From Flavobacterium panici (GTDB lineage: Bacteria; Bacteroidota; Bacteroidia; Flavobacteriales; Flavobacteriaceae): a stretch of 64,000 bases of DNA. Both the position numbers and the translations under genes were made by a program. Positions 17,219-24,204 of the stretch are shown piece after piece (position 1 is the first letter of the stretch; each line of letters opens with the position of its first letter). The stretch lies in NCBI RefSeq assembly GCF_903819335.1, contig NZ_CAIJDE010000017.1:62001-126000 (forward strand), read 5' to 3'. The notes beneath the pieces were generated by a model. That model had not been told where the DNA came from. It made no database searches and saw nothing but the letters and a program-made list of their open reading frames with translations.

Positions 17219-17584
17219 TTATACTGAACGATCTGTGAAATCCACTTTTACTATTTCAATTTCTCCAATAATATTAGAATTGAAATCGTTTAAATCTTCT
17301 GACGGAATCCAAAGTTCGTTATGATTTTTATCGCCTACATTTTGAACTTCATATTTCTCCAAAAAAGAGGTTTTGACTTCAAAAGCGGTGACAATTGCAA
17401 TAAAACCTGAAAATTCATCAACGGTATTCCATTCTAAAGCAATTTGTTCTGCGTATTGTTGATTCGTTACAGGATAAAAAATAGGTTGCCAATTTAATCT
17501 TGGAGGAAAAGCTTTGTACTCCAAATCTGCGATAAGTTCCATTTCTTTCAATCCAACCGGACGATATAATCTTGTTGTTTCCAT
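17219..17584 (-). CDS. Small conserved protein, possible ART-like fold
   Basis: A 121-residue protein of a small family that databases often name 'ADP-ribosylation/crystallin J1', with no proven function. Visible blocks: TTRLYRPVGLKEMELI, FPPRLNWQPIFYPVTNQQYA, EWNTVDEFSGFIAIVTAFEV, and HNELWIPSEDLNDFNSNIIG. An N-terminal strand with Arg, a middle aromatic strand and a late Glu-bearing strand followed by a V/IGxIxV ending resemble the order seen in ADP-ribosyltransferase folds; this is inference only. It is 3 bp from the NADAR gene stop, so co-translation is likely. Confidence 0.7.
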   Translation of the reverse strand: METTRLYRPVGLKEMELIADLEYKAFPPRLNWQPIFYPVTNQQYAEQIALEWNTVDEFSGFIAIVTAFEVKTSFLEKYEVQNVGDKNHNELWIPSEDLNDFNSNIIGEIEIVKVDFTDRSV

Positions 17585-17587
17585 AAT

Positions 17588-18115
17588 TTATTTCAATTCA
17601 TCCCTAACTTCCATCAAAGCAAAACCTAAAAGATTCAATCCCTGCCATTTTTCAGGATTTGAAGCATTTGTATGATCACTTGCCATTCCAATTCCCCAAA
17701 TGGGATCGACCGGACTTGCTTCAACTAAAACCCGATCTTTTGTATTTAGTAAAAATGTTTTTAAATCTCGATTCTGACTGAACTTATGATAATTCCCTTG
17801 TTTTACAATCTCGTATCGGTTTTCTAACCAAAGTTTTTCGTCATAATTTCTAACTTCTCTTCCTAACTTTTTGGCTTCGGCCGGAGAATCTGCTTCTAGA
17901 ATTTTTTCTAAGATTTCTTCATCCTGAAACAATTCTGCTTTTTTTGCCATCATCCAGTGTTCAGCCGTTTTATAGGTTACTTTTTCAACTTTAAAAGAAC
18001 TTAACCACCATTGACTGAAACAGGTTTTGGTAATTTTTCCGTCTTTATTAGCCTGATGTCCCCAGAAAAATAAAAACTTACTTTCTGGAGCTATATCTTG
18101 AATATTGTATTTCAT
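17588..18115 (-). CDS. NADAR (YbiA-like) family protein
   Basis: A 175-residue NADAR domain. Family motifs: FLFFWGH near the N-terminus, CFSQWWLSSF, TYKTAEHWMMAKKAELF, AKKLGREVRNYDEKLW, NRYEIVKQGNYHKFSQN, and DPIWGIGMASDH. NADAR proteins cleave N-glycosidic bonds; members act on riboflavin-pathway intermediates (YbiA) or remove ADP-ribose from nucleic acid bases. In an ADP-ribose cluster, the ADP-ribose-linked role seems more likely. It overlaps the kinase gene upstream by 4 bp, indicating translational coupling. Confidence 0.93.
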   Translation of the reverse strand: MKYNIQDIAPESKFLFFWGHQANKDGKITKTCFSQWWLSSFKVEKVTYKTAEHWMMAKKAELFQDEEILEKILEADSPAEAKKLGREVRNYDEKLWLENRYEIVKQGNYHKFSQNRDLKTFLLNTKDRVLVEASPVDPIWGIGMASDHTNASNPEKWQGLNLLGFALMEVRDELK

Positions 18116-18945
18116 ATTAATTGATCTAATTTGATTTGGAAAACTCTTTCATCATCAAAATCTTTGAAAGAATTTGTGGTAAAGATTTTGTCAAAGCAAT
18201 CCAAAACTTCAAAACCTTTATTGAAAATTCCGTGGCTTACTGCTAAGTATAATTTTCCGGCATTTTTCTTTTTTAATTCTTCGGCAAGTCCAACAAAAGT
18301 TCCGCCGCCGTCACAAATGTCATCTACAATTAAACAGTCAATTCCGTTTAAATCGTCTTCATAAACTTTAAAACCAGATAGTTTTCCTGTTTTCACGTCA
18401 CGGCTTTTGCTGCATTCTACAACATCAATTCCACCTAAAAATTCAGAAACTTTGTAGATTTTCTTTAAAGCACCGCCATCTGGAGAAATCAATTTCACGT
18501 TTTCACCAATAACTTTTAAAATCTGCTGAATAAAGGTATGGTTCGGAATTACGGTACAATTGTTTACCAAAGCCGGAGTAACTTCAGAATGTGCATCAAA
18601 AACAAAAACTTTATTCAACTGAAGTCCGTTTATAATATCAGCATACACTTTTACAGATAAAGGTTCGCCGGGAATCATAACACGATCTTGTCTTGCAGCC
18701 GGGAAATACGGAATAAACAAATCGATGATTTTAACGTCCATTCTGCGTAAAGCGTCAACCGTAATACACAACAAACCTAAATCATTGAAAGAGTTTAATC
18801 TGTGTGTGATTGTTATTTTTTGATTGCTATCAAAATCCGGATTAATTTTTATGTGTGGTTCTCCTCCAGAGAATGTAAAACTTTGAAATTTGATTTCTTC
18901 CTGATTTTGGAAAGGAGCGAATTTTGGGTCGAGATTTAGTATCAT
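18112..18945 (-). CDS. Ribose-phosphate pyrophosphokinase-like protein
   Basis: A 277-residue PRPP-synthetase-family protein, shorter than housekeeping Prs (about 310 residues). The ATP-loop motif is FIPYFPAARQDRVM (about 77-90), followed by GEPLSVKVYADIIN, the FDAHSEVTP metal motif, the flexible loop SKSRDVKTGK and a PRPP-type loop reading LIVDDICDGGGTF instead of the usual VDDxxDTGGT. These changes mark it as a diverged Prs homologue. It may make PRPP for the cluster's transferase, or, as in phage Adps enzymes, pyrophosphorylate ADP-ribose. It is the first gene after the regulated promoter. Confidence 0.9.
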   Translation of the reverse strand: MILNLDPKFAPFQNQEEIKFQSFTFSGGEPHIKINPDFDSNQKITITHRLNSFNDLGLLCITVDALRRMDVKIIDLFIPYFPAARQDRVMIPGEPLSVKVYADIINGLQLNKVFVFDAHSEVTPALVNNCTVIPNHTFIQQILKVIGENVKLISPDGGALKKIYKVSEFLGGIDVVECSKSRDVKTGKLSGFKVYEDDLNGIDCLIVDDICDGGGTFVGLAEELKKKNAGKLYLAVSHGIFNKGFEVLDCFDKIFTTNSFKDFDDERVFQIKLDQLI

Positions 18946-18955
18946 GGTCTTTTAG

Positions 18956-18976
18956 TTTGCGTTAATTATACGCAAA
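18956..18976. promoter_or_regulatory. Candidate NrtR operator O1
   Basis: TTTGCGT-N7-ACGCAAA is a perfect 7-bp dyad with a 7-bp spacer. It overlaps the -7 element of the kinase promoter, the expected position for a repressor site. Confidence 0.7.
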
Positions 18977-19002
18977 TGTAGAATTAAATTTTAAATAAAC
19001 AA
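18973..19002 (-). promoter_or_regulatory. Promoter of the ADP-ribose operon
   Basis: On the minus strand, TTG (19002-19000), 19 bp, then TACATTTG (18980-18973): an exact match to the Bacteroidota TTG-N19-TAnnTTTG pattern, ending 27 bp before the kinase ATG. Confidence 0.75.
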
Positions 19003-19007
19003 TTTAT

Positions 19008-19028
19008 TTTGTGTAAAAATTACGCAAA
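19008..19028. promoter_or_regulatory. Candidate NrtR operator O2
   Basis: TTTGTGT-N7-ACGCAAA is the same dyad as O1 with one mismatch. Its centre is 52 bp away (about five helical turns), and it overlaps the stop codon of the regulator gene. Confidence 0.65.
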
Positions 19029-19712
19029 CTTTATTTCGAAGTGAAATCCTTTTTGAGTTAACTCGTTATATTTCTGCTTATTAAACTTAAAAAGTTTAGC
19101 TGGACGACCTGTTTTTATTGGTGAAAATTTTTCTGTTTCCTCTAAAATATCAAAGCTTAAGATTTTTTTTCTGAAGTTTCGTCGGTCAATTTCTTTTTCT
19201 AAAATAGTGCAGTAAAGATTTTCAAGATCTGAAAATAAGAATTCTTCAGGAAGTAAATCGAAACCAATTGGTTCGTATGTTAGTTTTGATTTTAATCTTG
19301 AAATTGCTTTTTCAAGAATTAAATTATGATCAAAAGCCAAAGCCGGAATTTCATCTATTTTACACCATTGTACTCTTTCGGCATCGGTATTGGCTTTGAT
19401 ATCTAAGTTTGAAGCATCGACCAAAGCATAATAAGCAACTGAAATTACACGATTTCGGGAATCTCTGTAAATATCATCTCCAAAAGTGTATAATTGTTCC
19501 ATAAAAGTCAGCTGTACGTTTGTTTCTTCGTGCAGTTCACGAATAACAGCATCGCTTAACGATTCAGAATTTTGAACCAAACCGCCTGGTAAAGCCCAGT
19601 ATTTTTCTGAAGTTCCAAATTGCTGTTCAATCAATAACACATATAAATCATTGTTTTTGTATCCAAAAACAATCGCATCGACAGCAATTCTAATATTTTG
19701 TAAATTTTCCAT
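19020..19712 (-). CDS. nrtR: NrtR-type NUDIX transcriptional regulator
   Basis: A 230-residue protein with an N-terminal NUDIX domain and a C-terminal winged helix. The NUDIX box is nearly canonical (GLVQNSESLSDAVIRELHEE), unlike the degraded boxes of the two homologues at 52-53 kb. The C-terminal part has RRNFRKKILSFDIL and GRPAKLFKFNKQKYNELTQKG, the DNA-binding region. NrtR proteins repress NAD+ genes and are released by ADP-ribose. It is first in the cluster, and two matching palindromes lie immediately 3' of it at the promoter of the next gene. Confidence 0.9.
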   Translation of the reverse strand: MENLQNIRIAVDAIVFGYKNNDLYVLLIEQQFGTSEKYWALPGGLVQNSESLSDAVIRELHEETNVQLTFMEQLYTFGDDIYRDSRNRVISVAYYALVDASNLDIKANTDAERVQWCKIDEIPALAFDHNLILEKAISRLKSKLTYEPIGFDLLPEEFLFSDLENLYCTILEKEIDRRNFRKKILSFDILEETEKFSPIKTGRPAKLFKFNKQKYNELTQKGFHFEIKFA

Positions 19713-19731
19713 AATCCTAAATCATATCAAA

Positions 19732-19739
19732 CAAATATA
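19732..19739 (-). promoter_or_regulatory. -7 element for nrtR
   Basis: TATATTTG on the minus strand, 19 bp before the ATG at 19712. Confidence 0.55.
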
Positions 19740-19744
19740 ACGAA

Positions 19745-19799
19745 TGAGAGCCAATTTTATAATCTAATGCACAAGCATAACTTATAAAATTGACTCTCA
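19745..19799. repeat. Inverted repeat upstream of nrtR
   Basis: The 18-bp arms 19745-19762 and 19782-19799 (TGAGAGYCAATTTTATAA) pair with one mismatch. There is no T run, so it does not look like a classical terminator. Confidence 0.7.
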
Positions 19800-19833
19800 A
19801 TATTTTTTATCTTACTCTTTTCTTTAACCTTTT

Positions 19834-20190
19834 CTAATTCACGGTAATACTTTTCTTTGGACTACTTGTACACGCAGAACTTCCCTCTTTTGTAGTAACA
19901 TCTGCCTTTACCTCAAATGTACCGGCAGACGAATAAGTATGTGAAACATTCATTCCTTCACCAGAAGTTCCATCTCCAAAAGTCCATTTAACAGAACTTA
20001 CTGTTTTTGTTCCGGTATATTCTATCGAATAATTAATTTTCTTGGAATTAGCTCCATCAACAGAATGTTTTAATTGAATTAAAATCGATTCTCCAAAACA
20101 ATCTACTATTTCCTCGTCATCATGCTTACTGCAGGAAAAGACTAAAAAAGCTATAATAACAACTGCAAAAATTCTTTTCATCTTTTTCAT
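19834..20190 (-). CDS. PKD-domain lipoprotein
   Basis: A 118-residue lipoprotein. The signal peptide FAVVIIAFLVFSC puts the lipidated Cys near residue 20, followed by acidic residues (SKHDDEE). The rest is a single PKD-type beta-sandwich with the hallmark VKWTFGDGTSGEGMNVSHTY. Two Cys residues, one in DCFGES and one in SACTS, may pair. It is a paralogue of the next gene upstream, with the same layout and length. PKD domains usually mediate binding in surface proteins; the partner is unknown. Confidence 0.8.
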   Translation of the reverse strand: MKKMKRIFAVVIIAFLVFSCSKHDDEEIVDCFGESILIQLKHSVDGANSKKINYSIEYTGTKTVSSVKWTFGDGTSGEGMNVSHTYSSAGTFEVKADVTTKEGSSACTSSPKKSITVN

Positions 20191-20320
20191 AAGTTATTGA
20201 TTTTAGTTTTGTTAAATCAAATTTATGGTTTTAAAAGGCAAGCTCAAACAAAAAAAAGAAGAATTTTCATATATTTTATACCCGTTTCGGTTTTTAAAGA
20301 AAGCTTTTTGAACATTTATA

Positions 20321-20680
20321 TTAATTCACCTGTATATTTTTCTTTTCGATTACATTACAATTCTCTTGATCTTTTCTAACTGTAATATCCGCTTGAATTT
20401 CATAAGTTCCTACTGTTTCATAAGTGTGCGTTACTCTTAAACCTTCTACATTTGGTTTTCCATCACCAAATGTCCATTTTATAGAACTTAAGGATCCTGA
20501 TCCTTCATATTTAACCGAATACGTAATTTTCTTAGCATTAAGCGGATCTAAAGAATATTGTATCTCAACCTTTGATGATTGTCCCCAGCAATTTGTTATA
20601 GAATCTATTTGTTCTTCAGTGCAGGAATCACTAATAAAAATTACTGTTAGTAATAATAAAATTTTCGCAGCTATTTTCAT
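20321..20680 (-). CDS. PKD-domain lipoprotein, paralogue
   Basis: A 119-residue lipoprotein. The signal peptide LLLLTVIFISDSC places the lipidated Cys at about residue 20. One PKD domain is visible (IKWTFGDGKPNVEGLRVTHTY), then KNIQVN at the end, matching KSITVN in the neighbour at 19834. Conserved spacing of NCWGQS and DCFGES after the lipobox shows that the two arose by tandem duplication. It is transcribed with its paralogue across a 130-bp gap. Function unknown. Confidence 0.8.
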   Translation of the reverse strand: MKIAAKILLLLTVIFISDSCTEEQIDSITNCWGQSSKVEIQYSLDPLNAKKITYSVKYEGSGSLSSIKWTFGDGKPNVEGLRVTHTYETVGTYEIQADITVRKDQENCNVIEKKNIQVN

Positions 20681-20723
20681 TTAAGGTTTAAAGGGATTTC
20701 GTTAAAGATATTCTTAGCATTAA

Positions 20724-21629
20724 TTACAATCTGTTACCGTAAAACAATTTTAACTCTTTTGAAATAATTTCGAAAAACGAATTCAAATTATTGTTTTTTG
20801 GTGTCAGCAGATATACAAATTCTTCCGGAACGTGAAAACTGTTCCATACTAACTGCAATTTATTTTGTTTGATGTAATCTCTTGCATTACAATTCCAGGT
20901 AATGGCTACTCCTTCGTTTTTAGATAAAAGTCTAAGCATTTCAGATTCTGAAGGAATAATATAATTAGGAACCATTGACGGTCTTTTTTTATTAAAAGCA
21001 TGCAGCCAGAACATTTTTATATGCGGAATTCTCGCATCATGACTGTACCATTTTTGTGCATTCAGCCATTGCTCTATTTCTGTAAAATTATCGGCTTTTA
21101 ATCTTTGGCGGAATTCGGTTATGTCTAAACTTGTTGGCGCAACCATTATTAGTTTAATTTTTCCAACAATTTCATAAGTCGTATCAAACGTATCAAACCT
21201 TTTTGTCGTAATAGCAAAATCAAGTTTTTTAGAATTCACTAATTCAAAAAGTTCGTCGTTTTCTGCAAAAGTAAAATCGATTAAATCAAACTTAGCAATT
21301 AAAAGATTACCAATACAATCGAAAAGATTTTTTGAAACCCCAACAGAAATTAATCGGTTGGCATCTTCTGCTTTAGCTCTAAAACCTGTTTCAACACTTT
21401 CGAGTCTGTCGAGTGCGTCTATAATTAAATTATTCAGTAACTTAGCGTATTCGGTTGGCTCAACTCCTTTTGATTTCCGATTAAACAATTTATTCCCCAC
21501 ATGAGCCTCGAGCATAGAAATCTGCTGACTTACTGCAGGCTGGCTCATAAATAATTCCTTTGCGGCAACTGAAAAATTGCCGTTTTTGTAAACTGCTTTA
21601 AAAGTTCTGTACCATTCTAGATTTACCAT
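20724..21629 (-). CDS. LysR-family transcriptional regulator
   Basis: A 301-residue LysR regulator. The N-terminal winged helix-turn-helix is clear (FSVAAKELFMSQPAVSQQIS, residues 19-38, then LFNRKSKGVEPTEY), with a linker helix and a periplasmic-binding-protein-like effector domain from about residue 90. The gene is divergent from the DJ-1-like gene with an 86-bp intergenic region, the usual arrangement for a LysR protein and its target. The effector is not known; a carbonyl or redox signal is plausible from the target genes. Confidence 0.93.
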   Translation of the reverse strand: MVNLEWYRTFKAVYKNGNFSVAAKELFMSQPAVSQQISMLEAHVGNKLFNRKSKGVEPTEYAKLLNNLIIDALDRLESVETGFRAKAEDANRLISVGVSKNLFDCIGNLLIAKFDLIDFTFAENDELFELVNSKKLDFAITTKRFDTFDTTYEIVGKIKLIMVAPTSLDITEFRQRLKADNFTEIEQWLNAQKWYSHDARIPHIKMFWLHAFNKKRPSMVPNYIIPSESEMLRLLSKNEGVAITWNCNARDYIKQNKLQLVWNSFHVPEEFVYLLTPKNNNLNSFFEIISKELKLFYGNRL

Positions 21630-21690
21630 GATATAAATTTGTTTATAGCAAACATAGTTTATTTTATTTTTACTAATATCACTTTCCGCG

Positions 21691-21698
21691 TAAATTTG
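21691..21698 (+). promoter_or_regulatory. -7 element for the DJ-1-like gene
   Basis: TAAATTTG lies 17 bp before the ATG at 21716, in the LysR divergent region. Confidence 0.6.
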
Positions 21699-21715
21699 TT
21701 AAAAATTTTAATCAC

Positions 21716-22477
21716 ATGAAAAAAATAGCATTACTCGCAATAATTGCATTTGCCGCTGCAGGTGTTTCTGCTGTCGCACAAAAATCAAATAAAAAAGGTA
21801 TGAAAAAAGTATTATTTGTTGTTACCAGCAACGATAAGCTGGGCAATACAGGAGAAAAGACAGGATTTTGGTCTGAAGAATTTGCTGCTCCTTATTATGA
21901 ATTATTAGATAAAGGAGTTGAAATTACAATTGCCTCTCCGCTTGGAGGACAGCCGCCAATTGATCCAAAAAGTGCAGATCCTTCATCGGCAACTGAAGAC
22001 ACAAAACGTTTTGACGCTGATAAAGTTTTACAGGAAAAATTAAAAAACACTTTAAAGCTATCAACAGTTAATCAAAAAGATTACGACGCAGTTTTTTATC
22101 CTGGTGGACACGGCCCGCTTTGGGATTTAGTGGAAGATAAAAGTTCTATTGCTTTAATCGAAGCTTTTTATACTAATAAAAAACCTGTAGCTTTTGTATG
22201 CCACGCTCCGGCTGTTTTAAAAAATGTAAAAGTAAAAGGTGAATATCTAGTAAAAGGCAAAAAAGTTACCGGATTTACAAATGACGAAGAAGAAGCCGTT
22301 GGATTAATTAAAGTTGTTCCATTTTTATTAGAAGATGCTTTGGCATCAAACGGAGCAATTTTTTCTAAAGGTGCAAACTGGCAGCCCTATGCTGTTGAAG
22401 ACGGTCTTTTAATTACAGGCCAAAACCCGGCATCATCTAAATTGGTAGCTGGAAAATTATTAGAAAAATTGAAATAA
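21716..22477 (+). CDS. Exported DJ-1/PfpI (HchA-like) protein
   Basis: A 253-residue DJ-1/PfpI-superfamily protein with an N-terminal signal peptide (LLAIIAFAAAGVSAVAQ). The catalytic set is visible: Glu in GVEITIASPLGG, the nucleophile Cys and His in AFVCHAPAVL, and the YPGGHGPLWDL loop. The family includes glyoxalase III and protein/nucleotide deglycases acting on methylglyoxal adducts. Export to the periplasm is unusual for HchA relatives but common in Bacteroidota. Upstream of yqhD and divergent from a LysR gene, it fits a reactive-carbonyl response. Confidence 0.88.
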   Translation: MKKIALLAIIAFAAAGVSAVAQKSNKKGMKKVLFVVTSNDKLGNTGEKTGFWSEEFAAPYYELLDKGVEITIASPLGGQPPIDPKSADPSSATEDTKRFDADKVLQEKLKNTLKLSTVNQKDYDAVFYPGGHGPLWDLVEDKSSIALIEAFYTNKKPVAFVCHAPAVLKNVKVKGEYLVKGKKVTGFTNDEEEAVGLIKVVPFLLEDALASNGAIFSKGANWQPYAVEDGLLITGQNPASSKLVAGKLLEKLK

Positions 22478-22479
22478 AG

Positions 22480-22617
22480 ATACTAAGATTCTAAGTTGCT
22501 AAGGTTCTAAGATTTTAGCAACTTGGTGATTAGTAATAATAATTGAGATGCTAGGCTACTAGAATATTAAGTTTTGAGAAAAAAACTTAGAATCTTAGAA
22601 CCTTAGCATCTTAGAAA
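22480..22617. repeat. 'cttagaa' inverted-repeat region
   Basis: Degenerate words such as CTAAGATTCTAAG and TTCTAAGATTTTAGC on the left pair with AACTTAGAATCTTAGAACC on the right. A short relative is at 58669-58690. The element fills the gap between two genes that are probably co-regulated. Confidence 0.65.
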
Positions 22618-22630
22618 CTCAAAAAAAATC

Positions 22631-23785
22631 ATGCTAAACTTTGAATTATACAATCCGACGAATTTAATTTTCGGAAAAGGACAAATTGAAAAACTTTCGA
22701 CTTTAGTTCCAAAAGATGCAAAAATCCTTTTGGCTTATGGCGGTGGAAGTATTTTTAAAAATGGTGTTTACGATCAGGTAATCGCAAACTTAAAAGGTTT
22801 TGAAATCGTAGAATTTGGAGGAATTGAGCCAAATCCGCATTTTGAAACTTTAATGAAAGCTGTTGAAGTTATCAAAGCAGAGAAAATTAATTTTATTCTT
22901 GCCGTGGGCGGAGGATCTGTAATTGATGGTGTGAAATTTATTTCAGCCGCCGTTAATTTCCAAGGAAATCCGATTGATATTTTACAAAAACGAATTCTGA
23001 TTAAAGAAAACGCTGTACCATTTGGAACTGTTTTAACGCTGCCTGCAACGGGAAGTGAAATGAATTCAGGATCTGTGGTTACAATCGAAGCTACACAGGA
23101 AAAACTGGCTTTTGGCGGAAGCGCATTATTCCCAAAATTTTCTATCTGCGATCCAACCGTAATTGAATCTTTACCAAAAAGACAAATTCAAAATGGTGTT
23201 GTAGATGCTTTCACACACGTAATGGAACAATACTTAACTTATCCGCATGAAGGTTTTCTTCAAGACAGAATCGCCGAAGGAATTTTACAGACTTTAATTG
23301 AAGTTGGGCCAAAAGTGGTTGAAAATCCAAATGATTATGCTTTGGCTTCAAACTTTATGTGGAGTTGTACAATGGCTTTAAACGGATTAATTCAAAAAGG
23401 GGTTCCAAGTGATTGGGCAACGCATATGATTGGTCACGAATTAACGGCTCTTTACGGAATTGATCATGCGAGAACTTTGGCAATTATAGGCCCAAGTTTA
23501 TACAACGTAATGTTCGAAACTAAAAAAGGTAAATTAGCACAATACGGAAGACGTATTTTTAATCTTTCTGGTTCTGATGACGAAGTGGCAAAAGAAGCAA
23601 TCAATAAAACAGTTGAGTTTTTCCATACAATGGGAATGGACACTAAACTTTCTCAATATACAGATGATTATACCAAAACTGCAGATTTTATCGTAAATCG
23701 TTTCGACGAAAGAGGCTGGAAAGGTTTAGGCGAAAATCAATTGGTAACTTTAGATAAAGTAAAATCTATTGTTGAGCTTAGTTAA
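22631..23785 (+). CDS. yqhD: Iron-containing alcohol dehydrogenase, YqhD-type
   Basis: A 384-residue group III alcohol dehydrogenase, an NADPH-dependent aldehyde reductase. The NADP-binding region is LAVGGGSVIDGVKF (about 90-105). Metal-binding residues are an Asp and three His in GVVDAFTHVMEQY, IGHELTALYGIDHARTLA. GTVLTLPATGSEMNSG is the conserved cofactor loop. It follows the DJ-1-like gene by about 150 bp with a repeat in between. Paired with that gene it would reduce short aldehydes such as glyoxal; this is inferred from E. coli YqhD. Confidence 0.93.
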   Translation: MLNFELYNPTNLIFGKGQIEKLSTLVPKDAKILLAYGGGSIFKNGVYDQVIANLKGFEIVEFGGIEPNPHFETLMKAVEVIKAEKINFILAVGGGSVIDGVKFISAAVNFQGNPIDILQKRILIKENAVPFGTVLTLPATGSEMNSGSVVTIEATQEKLAFGGSALFPKFSICDPTVIESLPKRQIQNGVVDAFTHVMEQYLTYPHEGFLQDRIAEGILQTLIEVGPKVVENPNDYALASNFMWSCTMALNGLIQKGVPSDWATHMIGHELTALYGIDHARTLAIIGPSLYNVMFETKKGKLAQYGRRIFNLSGSDDEVAKEAINKTVEFFHTMGMDTKLSQYTDDYTKTADFIVNRFDERGWKGLGENQLVTLDKVKSIVELS

Positions 23786-23789
23786 TAAA

Positions 23790-23922
23790 TAAATTCCAAA
23801 TTTTTTAAATTCCAAATTCCAATAGCATACTTAAAAATTGGAATTTGGAATTTTTTATTTAAAATATAAATCTCATTATAATATCAACAACTTGGAATTT
23901 GGAATTTAAAAAATTGGAATTT
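23790..23922. repeat. 'aaattccaaattcc' inverted-repeat region
   Basis: AAATTCCAAATT words on the left pair with TTGGAATTTGGAATTT on the right, twice. A compact copy lies at 59842-59895. The rest of the 23786-24204 gap holds a terminator and the gpsA promoter; no gene was seen. Confidence 0.75.
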
Positions 23923-23934
23923 ATATTTAACTAA

Positions 23935-23970
23935 AAAAGGCGTTCTTAATAAGTTTAGGAACGCCTTTTC
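23935..23970 (+). terminator. Hairpin terminator
   Basis: AAAAGGCGTTC / GAACGCCTTTTC, with A and T flanks. Confidence 0.7.
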
Positions 23971-24178
23971 AAAATACTAAAACAAAACTAACTAACTCAA
24001 TTCTTGATAAATTCATTAAATTCTAATTTACAATTAGTTATAACGCACGTTTTTATTCTTTATTGCATACTTGTTAAAAATATTATTTATTTTATCCAAA
24101 CATGCTGAAAACCATTGAAATTAAAGACGTTCATCAAATTTCTTAAATCAGATTTTGTATTATTACTACATTATTAAG

Positions 24179-24186
24179 TACTTTTG
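24179..24186 (+). promoter_or_regulatory. -7 element for gpsA
   Basis: TACTTTTG lies 18 bp before the ATG at 24205. Confidence 0.6.
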
Positions 24187-24204
24187 TTTTAAATTATTAA
24201 AATA

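Noticed and set aside
12884..19712. Prophage origin of the NAD+ cluster
   Set aside because: No phage structural, integrase or lysis genes, no attachment-like direct repeats, and base and codon use resembling the surrounding genes. Acquisition from a phage in the past cannot be excluded.
22480..22617. Transcription attenuator or riboswitch before yqhD
   Set aside because: The fold comes from low-complexity CTTAGAA words that also occur elsewhere between unrelated genes; there is no T-run terminator next to a start codon and no known aptamer pattern.
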